Below are positions 43,299 to 52,031 of a DNA stretch of 64,000 bases, piece after piece. The DNA is taken from contig CAZOWW010000001.1 of assembly GCA_964583765.1 (NCBI GenBank), forward strand, positions 62,001 to 126,000, read 5' to 3'. Numbering within the stretch: the stretch's first letter is position 1; the number at the start of each line of letters is the position of its first letter. The notes under the pieces were generated by a model. It did no database searches and had not been told where the DNA came from. It was given only the letters and a program-made list of their open reading frames with translations. The stretch is from CAZOWW01 sp964583765. Its GTDB lineage: Bacteria > Actinomycetota > Actinomycetes > Actinomycetales > Kineosporiaceae. The position numbers and the translations under genes were made by a program.

Positions 43299-44387
43299 AT
43301 GGCGTTCTTCTGCAGCGACTGTCGCACCTGGCAGCTCCGGGGCGTGCGCGCCCGGACCGGGGGTGAGCGAGGTTGCTCCGTCTGCTTCAGCCTCGAACGG
43401 CACCGCATGCTCGGGCTGTTGCTGCCTCTGCTGGTCGACCTCGGCCACGTCCGGCCCCTGCAGGACGAGGACGCCCCCGTCCCCGGGATCGTGCTGGACG
43501 TCGCGCCGTGCGTGGCCCTCGACCCGGTGATCGGCGCGCTGCCGGGACTGCGGCCGGCCCGCATGGACTTCGATCCCGGCGCCGACGGACGCATCGTCGA
43601 CCTACGGGCCTCGCTCACGCAGCTCCCCTTCGGCACCGGTGACGTGAGCCTCCTCCTGTGCTCGCACGTGCTGGAGCACGTGCCCGAGGACAAGATGGCG
43701 ATGCAGGAGATCACCCGCGTCCTCGCCCCCGACGGGTTGGGGGTGATCCTGGTCCCCCAGCGTCCGGGCACGTTGACCGACGAGGACCCGGACACCTCGC
43801 CCGAGGAGCGACTGCGCCGGTTCGGTCAGAGCGACCACGTCCGCATGTACGGCGACGACTTCGACGGCCGCCTCGTGGACGCCGGGCTGCAGGTGCGCCG
43901 GATCACCGCCGGGGAGCTCTTCGCCCCGGATGCGCAGGCTCTCCTGCGCATCGGCGCGGACGAGCCCTTCTGGCTGGTGCGCCGGGTCGAGTCCGAGCTT
44001 CCGTTACCCGAGGCCGCCGATCTGGTCGGGCCGATGCGACAGCTGCTCGGCGAACGGTTCCTGGTGGCCGTCGCCCGCACCCAGGCCGAGCACGACGCCC
44101 TCCTGGCTCTGCAGGAAAGGAACGTCCGTGCCCTGGAGGGACGCGAGGAGGCCCTGAAGCAGCACGAGACGGCGCTGCGGAACGAGTGCAGCCGCCTCAC
44201 CGCCCTGGTGCGGGCCGCGGAGAAGGCCCAGCAGGCGCTGTGCGAGGAGCGGGACGTCCTGGAGGCCCGGCACCGGGCGCTCATGGAACGCCACCGCAGG
44301 TTGCGCAACCGCAAGCTGGTCCGGCTCATGGTCCGCATCGACCGCGGCCGCAATCGTCTTCGGGCGGCGCTGCGTTCCTCGGGCTGA
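43299..44387 (+). CDS. zinc-knuckle methyltransferase with coiled-coil tail
   Basis: 362 aa. ATG 43299 (GGGGAG 8 nt upstream) gives MAFFCSDCRTWQLRGV. Two CxxC pairs (Cys5/Cys8 and Cys26/Cys29) form a small zinc site at the N-terminus. A class-I methyltransferase part follows with LLLCSHVLEHVPEDKMAMQEITRVLAPDG, typical of type-11 enzymes; the usual Gly-rich SAM loop is replaced by VLDVAPCVALDP. Residues about 265-350 are a heptad-type coiled coil with a basic end. First gene of the plus-strand run with the sugar dehydrogenase, ABC exporter and GT4; a glycan- or sugar-methylating role is inference. Confidence 0.75.
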   Translation: MAFFCSDCRTWQLRGVRARTGGERGCSVCFSLERHRMLGLLLPLLVDLGHVRPLQDEDAPVPGIVLDVAPCVALDPVIGALPGLRPARMDFDPGADGRIVDLRASLTQLPFGTGDVSLLLCSHVLEHVPEDKMAMQEITRVLAPDGLGVILVPQRPGTLTDEDPDTSPEERLRRFGQSDHVRMYGDDFDGRLVDAGLQVRRITAGELFAPDAQALLRIGADEPFWLVRRVESELPLPEAADLVGPMRQLLGERFLVAVARTQAEHDALLALQERNVRALEGREEALKQHETALRNECSRLTALVRAAEKAQQALCEERDVLEARHRALMERHRRLRNRKLVRLMVRIDRGRNRLRAALRSSG

Positions 44388-44511
44388 TCTCGTCCCCGCC
44401 GTGCCGGCACGGTCCCACCGGGCGGGTCCCACGACCGACCTCACCCGAACAGCGGCTGCCGTGGGATCCGAACCCGGCGCACAGCGGCGCGTGCGAGAAT
44501 GCGCTGTCAGG

Positions 44512-44543
44512 CTGGTGTGCCGTCCTCCTGGTGTGCCGTCCTC
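44512..44543. repeat. exact 16-bp tandem duplication
   Basis: CTGGTGTGCCGTCCTC at 44512-44527 and again at 44528-44543, in the 197-bp gap before the sugar dehydrogenase gene. Confidence 0.95.
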
Positions 44544-44584
44544 GCCGGCTGCTTCGTGACGACTCGCAGACGTATTGGAGTTCC

Positions 44585-45847
44585 TTGTCTACCGACCTCG
44601 CTGTGATCGGACTCGGCTATGTCGGCCTTCCTCTAGCCCAGGAGGCATGCCGTAGCGGGTTGAGCGTTGTCGGAATCGACCGCAGCCCCCGCGTCGTCTC
44701 GGGCCTGTCCTCCGGTCGTTCCCACGTCGACGACCTGAGTGACGACGACGTCCACGAAATGATGCGGCGCGGCTTCCGCGCGACCGACGAGGCGTCCGCG
44801 ATCGCCGAGGCCTCGACCGTGGTGATCTGCGTCCCCACCCCGCTGTCCCCCGAGGGCGGACCGGACCTGAGCGCCGTTCTCGCCGCCACGGACTCGGTGG
44901 CCCAGCATGTGCGGGCGGGCACCCTCGTCGTCCTCGAGTCCACCACCCACCCCGGCACTACGGAGGAACTGCTCCGCCCGCGGTTGGAGGCGGGAGGCCT
45001 GCGGGTGGGCCACGACCTCTTCCTCGCGTTCTCCCCGGAACGGATCGACCCGGGCAACGACCGCTACACCTTCCGCACCACCCCCAAGGTGGTCGGCGGC
45101 TGCACCCCCGCGTGCGCGGATCGGGCGCAGGCCTTCTACGGGCGACTGGTGGACGAGGTGGTGCGTGCTCGCGGCACCCGCGAGGCCGAGATGGCGAAAC
45201 TGCTGGAGAACACCTACCGGCACGTGAACATCGCCCTGGTCAACGAGATGGCGCGGTTCTGCCACGAACTCGGCATCGATCTGTGGGACGTCATCCGCTG
45301 CGCGAGCACCAAGCCCTTCGGCTTCCAGGCCTTCCGCCCCGGGCCCGGGGTCGGGGGCCACTGCATCCCGATCGACCCGAACTACCTGTCGGCCCGGGTG
45401 CGCAGCGAACTCGGCTACGCCTTCCGGTTCGTCGAGCTGGCCCAGGAGATCAACAACGGCATGCCCGAGTACGTGGCGCGCCGGGTGCAGGATCTCCTCA
45501 ACGACGCGGGCCGGGCGGTGCGCGGATCGGACGTGCTCATGCTCGGCGTGACCTACAAACGCGATATCTCGGACCAGCGGGAGTCCCCCGCGGTGCCCCT
45601 GGCGCGCAAACTGCTCGCCGCGGGCGCGGAACTGTCGTACCACGATCCGTACGTCCCCCTGTGGAGGGTCGGTGACCGGGAACTGAGCTCGGTCACCGAT
45701 CTGGACGCGGCCCTGGCCCGGGCCGACGTCACGGTCCTGATCCAGGACCACAGCAGTTACGACCTGGACACCATCGCCAAGACGGCCCGGAGGGTCCTGG
45801 ACACCCGAGGCCGGTTAGTCGACTCACCCACCGTGGAGCATTTGTGA
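44585..45847 (+). CDS. UDP-sugar dehydrogenase, WecC/UDP-GlcNAc-type
   Basis: 420 aa, NAD-dependent oxidation of C6 of a UDP-sugar to a uronate. TTG 44585 starts LSTDLAVIGLGYVGLPLA; GGAG is close, and a TATTGG box also stands 6 nt upstream. Rossmann GLGYVG near 10-15, the STTHPGTTEELL and FSPERIDPGN segments, Lys/Asn of the active site (ENTYRHVNIALVNEMA) and catalytic Cys260 in GPGVGGHCIPIDPNY. Sequence is nearer to UDP-N-acetylmannosamine/glucosamine dehydrogenases than to plain UDP-glucose ones. Stop overlaps the ABC permease start. Confidence 0.9.
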   Translation: MSTDLAVIGLGYVGLPLAQEACRSGLSVVGIDRSPRVVSGLSSGRSHVDDLSDDDVHEMMRRGFRATDEASAIAEASTVVICVPTPLSPEGGPDLSAVLAATDSVAQHVRAGTLVVLESTTHPGTTEELLRPRLEAGGLRVGHDLFLAFSPERIDPGNDRYTFRTTPKVVGGCTPACADRAQAFYGRLVDEVVRARGTREAEMAKLLENTYRHVNIALVNEMARFCHELGIDLWDVIRCASTKPFGFQAFRPGPGVGGHCIPIDPNYLSARVRSELGYAFRFVELAQEINNGMPEYVARRVQDLLNDAGRAVRGSDVLMLGVTYKRDISDQRESPAVPLARKLLAAGAELSYHDPYVPLWRVGDRELSSVTDLDAALARADVTVLIQDHSSYDLDTIAKTARRVLDTRGRLVDSPTVEHL

Positions 45848-46818
45848 GCACCCTCGGCGCAATCCTGCCGGCCCGCCGTGCGGACACCCGCTTCGGCCTG
45901 GCCAAGGTGGGGGGCCGCCCACCGCTGATCCGCTACCTACGGGACCTGTTCAGCAGACTGCCCTTCACCTACGAACTGGCCCTGTCCCGGTTCCGGGCCG
46001 AGAACGAGGCCGACCGGCTCGGCATGGCGTGGATCGTGCTGCGGCCGCTGCTCACAGCCGCCGTCTACGGGGCGGTGTTCACCCTGCTCCTGCCCAGCAC
46101 CAGCCGCCCGCCGAACTACGTCGGGTCCCTGGTCTGCGGCGTCTTCCTGTTCCAGTACTTCGCGGGCAGCCTGGCCGACGGAGCGCGCTCGATCGTGAGC
46201 AACATCGGTCTGGTCACCACCCTGCACTTCCCCCGGGCGGTCCTGCCGTGCTCGGTGGCCATCCAGCAGGGGCTGAACATGATCCCCATGCTCGGCACCA
46301 TGTACGTGGTGGTCTTCTTCACCAATCTCGGGCTCGCCCCGGCGCACAACGAACCGCACGCGGTCACCGACGTGTTCGGGTACGTGCACCACTGGCACGC
46401 GCCGATGGCGCTCACGAGCGAGCACGCACAGCTCATCCACTGGCAGTGGCTGCTCGCGATCCCGGTGGTCGCGCTGATGGGACTCTTCAACCTCGGCGTC
46501 GCCTTCGTCGCCGCCCGGATGACGGCTCACCTTCGGGACATCGCCCAGCTGATCCCGTTCATGACCCGCATCCTGTTCTACATCAGCGGCGTGATCATCC
46601 CGGTCCAGAGGATGGTCGGAACCGGCCACGGCATCGTCCAGCACATCCTCCTGGCCAATCCATTGAGTATCTTCCTCTCGATGGGGCGTTCCCTGGTGCT
46701 CGACGGCAAGTACCCGAACGCGCACGACTGGACGATGGGCTGCCTCTGGGCCGTCGGCCTGGCCGTCGTCGGGTTCATCTGGTTCTGGCGTGCGGAGGAG
46801 GTCTACGGCCGTGAGTGA
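45844..46818 (+). CDS. ABC-2 type polysaccharide exporter permease (Wzm/TagG-like)
   Basis: 324 aa. GTG 45844 overlaps the previous stop (GTGA). About 40 cytosolic residues with an amphipathic RDLFSRLPFTYELALSRFRAE, typical of this family, then six TM helices; motif LVTTLHFPRAVLP and FYISGVIIPV are family-like. Exports a lipid-linked glycan or teichoic acid with the following ATPase. An unusual long extracytoplasmic loop (about 158-200) holds several His residues. Confidence 0.92.
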   Translation: MSTLGAILPARRADTRFGLAKVGGRPPLIRYLRDLFSRLPFTYELALSRFRAENEADRLGMAWIVLRPLLTAAVYGAVFTLLLPSTSRPPNYVGSLVCGVFLFQYFAGSLADGARSIVSNIGLVTTLHFPRAVLPCSVAIQQGLNMIPMLGTMYVVVFFTNLGLAPAHNEPHAVTDVFGYVHHWHAPMALTSEHAQLIHWQWLLAIPVVALMGLFNLGVAFVAARMTAHLRDIAQLIPFMTRILFYISGVIIPVQRMVGTGHGIVQHILLANPLSIFLSMGRSLVLDGKYPNAHDWTMGCLWAVGLAVVGFIWFWRAEEVYGRE

Positions 46819-47641
46819 GTCGACCAAGCTCCGTACGCACCACAGCGCCACCGACGAGGAAGCGATGACCAGCGCCCTGACCACGACCACCGAGGCACGG
46901 GAAACAGCCCGGCCCACCGTCGTCGTGGAGGACCTGCACGTGACGTACCGGGTGTACGCCACCGGGAAGGCCGCCAAGACCGACCGGCGCCTGCTGAAGC
47001 GGGCGGCCGGCATGCGCCGGATCCGCGAGGTGCATGCGCTGAAGGGCGTGAGCTTCACGGCGTACGAGGGCGAGGCCATCGGGGTCGTCGGGCACAACGG
47101 GTCGGGCAAGTCGACCCTGCTCCGCGCGATCGCCGGCCTCACCCCCGCCGCCAGCGGCGGCATCTTCGCCGACACCAAGCCCACCCTGCTGGGCGTGAAC
47201 GCCGCCATGATCAACGAACTCTCCGGGGAGCGCAACGTCGTCCTCGGTGGCCTGGCCCTGGGCATGACCAGGGGCGAGGTGAGCCAGAAGTACGAGGACA
47301 TCGTCGACTTCGCGGGGATCGGCGACTTCCTCGAGCTGCCGATGCGCACCTACTCCAGCGGCATGCAGGCCCGCCTGCGCTTCGCGATCGCCGCCTCCGT
47401 CTCGCACCGGGTGCTGCTCATCGACGAGGCGCTCGCGGTGGGCGACAAGGCCTTCCAGAAGCGCAGCGAGGAGCGGATCCGCCAGTTGCGGACCCAGGCG
47501 GGCACGGTGTTCCTGGTCAGCCACGCGCTCCAGGCGGTGCTCGACACCTGCAACCGAGCCCTGTGGATCGACCACGGCGTCCTGCGCATGGACGGCCCGG
47601 CCGCCGAGGTCGTCGCCGCCTACGAGGCCTCGGTCAAGTGA
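46811..47641 (+). CDS. ABC exporter ATPase (Wzt/TagH-like)
   Basis: 276 aa. GTG 46811 overlaps the permease by 8 nt. Walker A GHNGSGKST, the segment INELSGERNVVLGG, signature YSSGMQARLRFAIA, Walker B VLLIDEALAVGD and the H-loop LVSHAL. It stops soon after the ATPase fold, so it lacks the carbohydrate-binding C-terminal domain of Wzt proteins that recognise a terminal cap. The ATPase would drive the permease above. Confidence 0.94.
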   Translation: MSESTKLRTHHSATDEEAMTSALTTTTEARETARPTVVVEDLHVTYRVYATGKAAKTDRRLLKRAAGMRRIREVHALKGVSFTAYEGEAIGVVGHNGSGKSTLLRAIAGLTPAASGGIFADTKPTLLGVNAAMINELSGERNVVLGGLALGMTRGEVSQKYEDIVDFAGIGDFLELPMRTYSSGMQARLRFAIAASVSHRVLLIDEALAVGDKAFQKRSEERIRQLRTQAGTVFLVSHALQAVLDTCNRALWIDHGVLRMDGPAAEVVAAYEASVK

Positions 47642-48777
47642 CCGCGGCACCCGCCCCGGACCCGACCGGCCTGCGGGTGCTCGTGGTCACGGTGGTGCAC
47701 GACCCCGAGGATGCCCGGATCCGGCACCGGCAACTGCGCTCCCTCCTGGACGCGGGTGCCGAGGTCACCTACGCCGCGCCCTTCCAGGCCTACGGGCGTA
47801 CCCCGCCCGCAGGCGTGCGGGCGCTGGAGCTGCCCCGGGCCCGAGGACGACGGCGACTGGGGGCAACTCTCGCGGCCGCCCGGTTGGTCCGGCGTGAGCG
47901 GGGACGGCAGGACGTCGTGCTCGTGCACGACCCCGAACTGCTGCTCGCCCTGGCCGTGGCCGGGCGGCGCGGCCCGGTGCGGGTCTGGGACGTGCACGAG
48001 GACACGGCGGCGGCCCTGGGGATGCGTGGCTGGATGCCCGGGCCGCTGCGACCGCTCGCGGCCGCAGCGGTGCGCAGGCTCGAACAGTGGGCGGACCGCC
48101 GGCTCCGCCTGCTCCTCGCCGAGGAGGGCTACCGGCCACGGTTCGCCCACGAGCACCCCGTGGTGCCCAACAGCGTCCTGGTGCCGGCCGCGGAACCCGA
48201 ACCGGCCGGCAACGACCGCGTCGTCTACCTCGGGCGGCTCACCGTGCCCCGGGGCGCCGAGGAACTGGTCGAGGTGGGCCGGGTACTGGCGGGCCGGGTG
48301 CGGGTGGAGCTGATCGGACCGGCCGACCCGGACTGCCGGGAGACCGTGGCCCACGCCCACGAGCAGGGCTGGGTCTACCACCACGGCTTCGTGCCCAACG
48401 CCACGGCGCTGCCCCTGCTCGACGGCGCGCTGGCCGGGTTGTCCCTGCTGCACGACGAGCCCAACTACGCACACTCGCGGCCGACGAAGATCATGGAGTA
48501 CATGGCGCACGGCGTGCCCGTGGTGAGCACCCCGAACGCGGCAGCCGCCGAGCTCGTGCAGCGACACGGCTGCGGCGAGGTGGTCCCGTTCGGCGATCCC
48601 CAGGCGGTGGTCGACGCGGTGCTGACCCTGCGCGACGACCCGACGCGCCGCAATCGGCTGGCGACCGCGGGACGTGTGGCCGCGGTACGGGAGCTCGACT
48701 GGCGTCACGACGGGGCACAGTTCGCCCGCCAGCTGGCCGCCTGGGCGGCCGACCGCAGTCCCGCTCCCGCCCGCTGA
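47638..48777 (+). CDS. GT4-family glycosyltransferase
   Basis: 379 aa. GTG 47638 shares its bases with the ATPase stop. GT-B fold: N-terminal VVTVVHDPEDARIRHRQL, VLVHDPELLLAL and VWDVHEDTAAAL, linker, then a nucleotide-binding half with VVYLGRLTVPRGAEELV, HEQGWVYHHGFVPN and the sugar-nucleotide motif SRPTKIMEYMAHGVPVVST. Sugar unknown. Last gene of the plus-strand export run; its stop is only 9 bp from the convergent GT2 stop. Confidence 0.9.
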   Translation: MTAAPAPDPTGLRVLVVTVVHDPEDARIRHRQLRSLLDAGAEVTYAAPFQAYGRTPPAGVRALELPRARGRRRLGATLAAARLVRRERGRQDVVLVHDPELLLALAVAGRRGPVRVWDVHEDTAAALGMRGWMPGPLRPLAAAAVRRLEQWADRRLRLLLAEEGYRPRFAHEHPVVPNSVLVPAAEPEPAGNDRVVYLGRLTVPRGAEELVEVGRVLAGRVRVELIGPADPDCRETVAHAHEQGWVYHHGFVPNATALPLLDGALAGLSLLHDEPNYAHSRPTKIMEYMAHGVPVVSTPNAAAAELVQRHGCGEVVPFGDPQAVVDAVLTLRDDPTRRNRLATAGRVAAVRELDWRHDGAQFARQLAAWAADRSPAPAR

Positions 48778-48786
48778 CGTCGCGCC

Positions 48787-49986
48787 TCAGTTCGTCGTCC
48801 GCCGTCCCGTCACCGGACTCGGTGCCGTGGGCACCCCGGTCCGGGGCGGAACCCCGGCCACGGCCGGCAACCCGGTCGCGGGGGGCGCGCCGGCCCTCGT
48901 CGTCCTGGCGGGTGGCACCTCGAGGCCGCCCCCGCAGGCCTGGTCGCCCAGTCCGCGGGGACTGAGCAGGAAGCCACTGCCCCAGCTCAGGTGCATGGCC
49001 GCGAACGCCACGGGCAGGCGCAGCCGGGCTGCCCAGCCGAGCTCTCGCCCCTCCACGGCGGACCCCGCCAGCACCCCGGCCAGGTACCCGCCCGGGAGCA
49101 CGAATGCCGGCCACCACAGGAGCCCGGCGAGCAGGCCGGCGGCCACCCCGGCCACGACGACCGGCGGGGCGAGGTACCGGAAACTCGCGGTGCCGGGATG
49201 ACGGCGCATGACCACCCGGCGCCACCGCCCGTAGTGGTAGTACTGCCGCGCGAGGGCACGCACGTTCGGGCGTGGCCGGTAGGAGACCCGCAGCGCGGGC
49301 GTGAACCAGACCAGGCCGCCCGAGGTGCGGATGCGCAGGTTCATCTCCCAGTCCTGGGCACGCAAGAAGGCCTCGTCGTAGCCGTTGACCCGGGCCAGGG
49401 CCGTCCGGCGGAAGACGCCCAGGTAGACGGTGTCCGCCGGGCCCTCCTCACCGCCGGTGTGGAAGGCCGCGTTGCCCACGCCGATCCGGCTGGTCATCGC
49501 CCGGGCCACGGCCTGCTCGAAGACCGAGACGCCCTCGGCGGCCATGACCCCGCCGACGTTGTCCGCACCGGTCCGCCGCAGGGTCTCCACCGCGGTGCGC
49601 ACGTAGTCCGGCGGCAGCAGGCAGTGGCCGTCGATCCGTACCACGACGGGGTACCGGGTGAGGGCGATGGCGGCGTTCAGACCGCTCGGGGTGGCACCCG
49701 TGGGACTGGGGTTGCGCACCCAGCGCACCCGGGGATCGGCCGCGGCCAGGTCGGCCACGATCGCGTCGGTCGCGTCCCGGCTCGGGCCCAGGGCCACCAC
49801 GAGCTCCAGCTCACCGGCGTGGTCCTGGGACAGGGCGCACTCGACCGCGGCGCGGATGTGCCGCTCCTCGTTGAGGATGCAGAGCACGATGCTGACCGGC
49901 ACGTCCGGGGGCAGGGGGTCACCGGTGGCGGCCTGAACCGCCCGGGACGCCAGGAGCCCGGCACCAGGGATCTTCTCCGTCGACAT
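48787..49986 (-). CDS. GT2 glycosyltransferase, ExoA-like
   Basis: 399 aa. Catalytic domain about 28-250: VSIVLCILNEERHI, ALGPSRDATDAI, VVRIDGHCLLPPDYV in place of DxD, AQDWEMNLRIR and YYHYGRWRRVV (the QxxRW-like turn). Then about three TM helices (270-350) and a Pro/Ala-rich tail of ~45 residues. Like succinoglycan ExoA-type enzymes that work at the membrane. ATG 49986 follows a TAATCT box by 9 nt; divergent from rmlC. Confidence 0.87.
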   Translation of the reverse strand: MSTEKIPGAGLLASRAVQAATGDPLPPDVPVSIVLCILNEERHIRAAVECALSQDHAGELELVVALGPSRDATDAIVADLAAADPRVRWVRNPSPTGATPSGLNAAIALTRYPVVVRIDGHCLLPPDYVRTAVETLRRTGADNVGGVMAAEGVSVFEQAVARAMTSRIGVGNAAFHTGGEEGPADTVYLGVFRRTALARVNGYDEAFLRAQDWEMNLRIRTSGGLVWFTPALRVSYRPRPNVRALARQYYHYGRWRRVVMRRHPGTASFRYLAPPVVVAGVAAGLLAGLLWWPAFVLPGGYLAGVLAGSAVEGRELGWAARLRLPVAFAAMHLSWGSGFLLSPRGLGDQACGGGLEVPPARTTRAGAPPATGLPAVAGVPPRTGVPTAPSPVTGRRTTN

Positions 49987-49995
49987 GGCCTGCCC

Positions 49996-50001
49996 AGATT
50001 A
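49996..50001 (-). promoter_or_regulatory. -10 box of the ExoA-like gene
   Basis: TAATCT on the minus strand, 9 nt before ATG 49986; leader of 2-3 nt. Confidence 0.65.
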
Positions 50002-50062
50002 GCGGTCCGGACGCCCGATTTTCGCCGGGACCGCGGATCGAGAGCGGTCACCACGGCGTCGC

Positions 50063-50068
50063 TACCCT
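50063..50068 (+). promoter_or_regulatory. -10 box of rmlC (leaderless)
   Basis: TACCCT, 6 nt before GTG 50075. Confidence 0.75.
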
Positions 50069-50074
50069 GTCACC

Positions 50075-50680
50075 GTGCAGATCCGAGAACTCAGCGTGCC
50101 CGACGCCTTCGCTCTGACCCCCCGCCAGTTCGGCGACGACCGGGGAACCTTCCTCGAGTGGTACCGGCACGAGGCCCTCGCGGAGGCCGTGGGACACCGG
50201 CTGAACCTCGCCCAGGCGAACTGCTCGATCAGCCGCCGCGGCACCGTGCGGGGTATCCACTTCGCGGACGTGCCGCCCAGCCAGGCGAAGTACGTGACCT
50301 GCGTGCGCGGTGCGGTCCTCGACGTGATCGTCGACATCCGGGAGGGCTCCCCCGCCTTCGGCACCTGGGACGCCGTCCGCCTGGACGACCAGGAGCGGGC
50401 CGCGGTGTACCTGTCGGAGGGGCTCGGGCACGCGTTCCTCGCGCTGACGGACGACGCGACCGTGGTGTACCTGTGCAGCGAGGTCTACGCGCCCACCCGT
50501 GAGCACGGCCTGCACCCGATGGACCCCGAGCTGGCGATCGCCTGGCCCGAGGACGTCGAGCCGGTGCTGTCCGCCAAGGACGCCCAGGCGCCCACCCTGG
50601 CCCAGGCACGGGAGCAGGGGCTGCTCCCGAAGTGGAGCGACTGTTCGGCGTTCTACCGCGCGCTGCGCGCCGCCGGGTGA
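50075..50680 (+). CDS. rmlC: dTDP-4-dehydrorhamnose 3,5-epimerase
   Basis: 201 aa, cupin fold. Epimerises C3 and C5 of dTDP-4-keto-6-deoxyglucose. Visible: FGDDRGTFLEWYRH, the catalytic His region GTVRGIHFAD, LDVIVDIREGSPAFGTW, YLSEGLGHAFLAL and the substrate Tyr region VVYLCSEVYAP. GTG 50075 is fixed by the -10 box 6 nt upstream. Lies 7 kb from rmlB-rmlD and 6 kb from rmlA, each with its own promoter. Confidence 0.94.
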   Translation: MQIRELSVPDAFALTPRQFGDDRGTFLEWYRHEALAEAVGHRLNLAQANCSISRRGTVRGIHFADVPPSQAKYVTCVRGAVLDVIVDIREGSPAFGTWDAVRLDDQERAAVYLSEGLGHAFLALTDDATVVYLCSEVYAPTREHGLHPMDPELAIAWPEDVEPVLSAKDAQAPTLAQAREQGLLPKWSDCSAFYRALRAAG

Positions 50681-50721
50681 CCGACGGACAGCCGAGAAGA
50701 CCTCCCACGAACGGGTGAACC

Positions 50722-50737
50722 TGAGGCCAAGGCCTCA
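50722..50737. promoter_or_regulatory. palindrome before the beta-helix gene
   Basis: TGAGGCC-AA-GGCCTCA: perfect 7-bp arms, 33 bp before ATG 50770 and 42 bp after the rmlC stop. An operator or a short hairpin. Confidence 0.4.
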
Positions 50738-50769
50738 AGTCCGGCGCCGCGACGGTCGACGCGGCATCC

Positions 50770-51891
50770 ATGCCAGCCACCCCTGTGCGCCGCATGTCCC
50801 GCGGCCGGGTGCGGTCCTTCCTCTGTCGATCCGCGGTGGTCACCGTGGCGGCAGCAGTCACCGCCCCTCTCGTGTCCGTCTCGTCCGCCCACGCCACCTC
50901 GGCCGTCCCGGTGTCCCCGGTGACCGTCCGGGTGGCGTCAGACGTCGTCGTCTCCCCCGGAGACGATCTCCAACTGGCCATGAGCAACCTCCGGGCCGGG
51001 GACACCCTCGAACTGCAGTCGGGTGTCTACCGCACCGGACTGATCCGTCCGGTGGTCCACCCCGGCACCGCCACCCGTCCGATCACGATCAAGGCCGCCG
51101 ATCCCGCCCACACCCCGTTGATCCTGGGCGAAATGCTGCTCACGAACGCGGACTACTGGTACGTCTCCGGGCTGCGCCTGCAGGCGGTCGACCACGCCAG
51201 GGCGTCCCTGGCGATGTGGGGCGGCTCGCACTGGAAGATCAACAACAGTGAGATGTTCGGGGCACGGCAGACCACCTCGCTCGCGAACGTGGTCATCCGG
51301 AACTCGCCGGCCGGGCCGCCGCGTGGCTTCGTGTTCTCGGGCAACTGCGTCCACGACGCGGCCATCGCGGACCCGGGTATGGACCACAACATGTACGTGC
51401 AGTTCCAGGGCAACAATTCCGCCGGTGGGATCATCGAGCGCAACATCATCTTCGGTCACCCGCAGGGCTCAGGGATCAAGCTCGGGGACGGCGGTGTCTA
51501 TGCCGCGCCGGGCCCCTGGCACGTGATGGTGCGGTACAACACGATCGGCCGGGGCGGGCGCCAGATCCTGCTCCACGGGGACGTGCGCAACAACTCCATC
51601 CGGTCCAACCTCTTCGTGTACTCCACCATGCCGTTCACCCGCAGCCCCAAGACCACGGCCATGTACATGCACGACATCGTGGGGCGCAACAACGCGTACA
51701 GCAACAACTACATCTTCAGGGCGAGCATGGTGGCCTTCGACCCCAAGAAGACGGTGGCCGACCTCGGCGGGAACGGGCTGCGGCCCGACCCCCTGCTGAC
51801 CGGCCTGAGCTCCTGCGTCGGGTGGCGCACCCACCTGGCTGCGGCCGCCGCCTACGGCCGGTACGGGACGGGGACGCTCCCCCGCTGGTAA
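50770..51891 (+). CDS. secreted right-handed parallel beta-helix protein
   Basis: 373 aa. Basic N-terminus and a signal-type segment (about 18-43, VVTVAAAVTAPLVSVSSAHATS), then a short-repeat beta-helix with N/G-rich rungs: GDTLELQSGVYRTGLIRPVV, DYWYVSGLRLQAVDHA, HNMYVQFQGNNSAGGIIERNIIFG and NNAYSNNYIFRASMV. Such proteins are polysaccharide lyases, hydrolases or epimerases; no catalytic triad can be assigned. ATG 50770; M9 (MSRGRVRSFLC) is an equally good start. Could trim or modify the glycan made here. Confidence 0.8.
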   Translation: MPATPVRRMSRGRVRSFLCRSAVVTVAAAVTAPLVSVSSAHATSAVPVSPVTVRVASDVVVSPGDDLQLAMSNLRAGDTLELQSGVYRTGLIRPVVHPGTATRPITIKAADPAHTPLILGEMLLTNADYWYVSGLRLQAVDHARASLAMWGGSHWKINNSEMFGARQTTSLANVVIRNSPAGPPRGFVFSGNCVHDAAIADPGMDHNMYVQFQGNNSAGGIIERNIIFGHPQGSGIKLGDGGVYAAPGPWHVMVRYNTIGRGGRQILLHGDVRNNSIRSNLFVYSTMPFTRSPKTTAMYMHDIVGRNNAYSNNYIFRASMVAFDPKKTVADLGGNGLRPDPLLTGLSSCVGWRTHLAAAAAYGRYGTGTLPRW

Positions 51892-51958
51892 GGCACTGTC
51901 CTGCAACGGACCATGCCAGCACGCAGGACGCCACGGCACCACAGGACCTGATGGCACG

Positions 51959-51994
51959 ACGGGCCCGCACCCCCTCCCGGGGATGCGGGCCCGT
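51959..51994. terminator. strong bidirectional hairpin terminator
   Basis: ACGGGCCCGCA (51959-51969) pairs perfectly with TGCGGGCCCGT (51984-51994), with a CCCC/GGGG inner stem. It lies between the convergent beta-helix and GT genes. Confidence 0.85.
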
Positions 51995-52031
51995 CCCGTC
52001 GTCCGGTGGGGTCAGTCGTCCAGGCGGGGGA

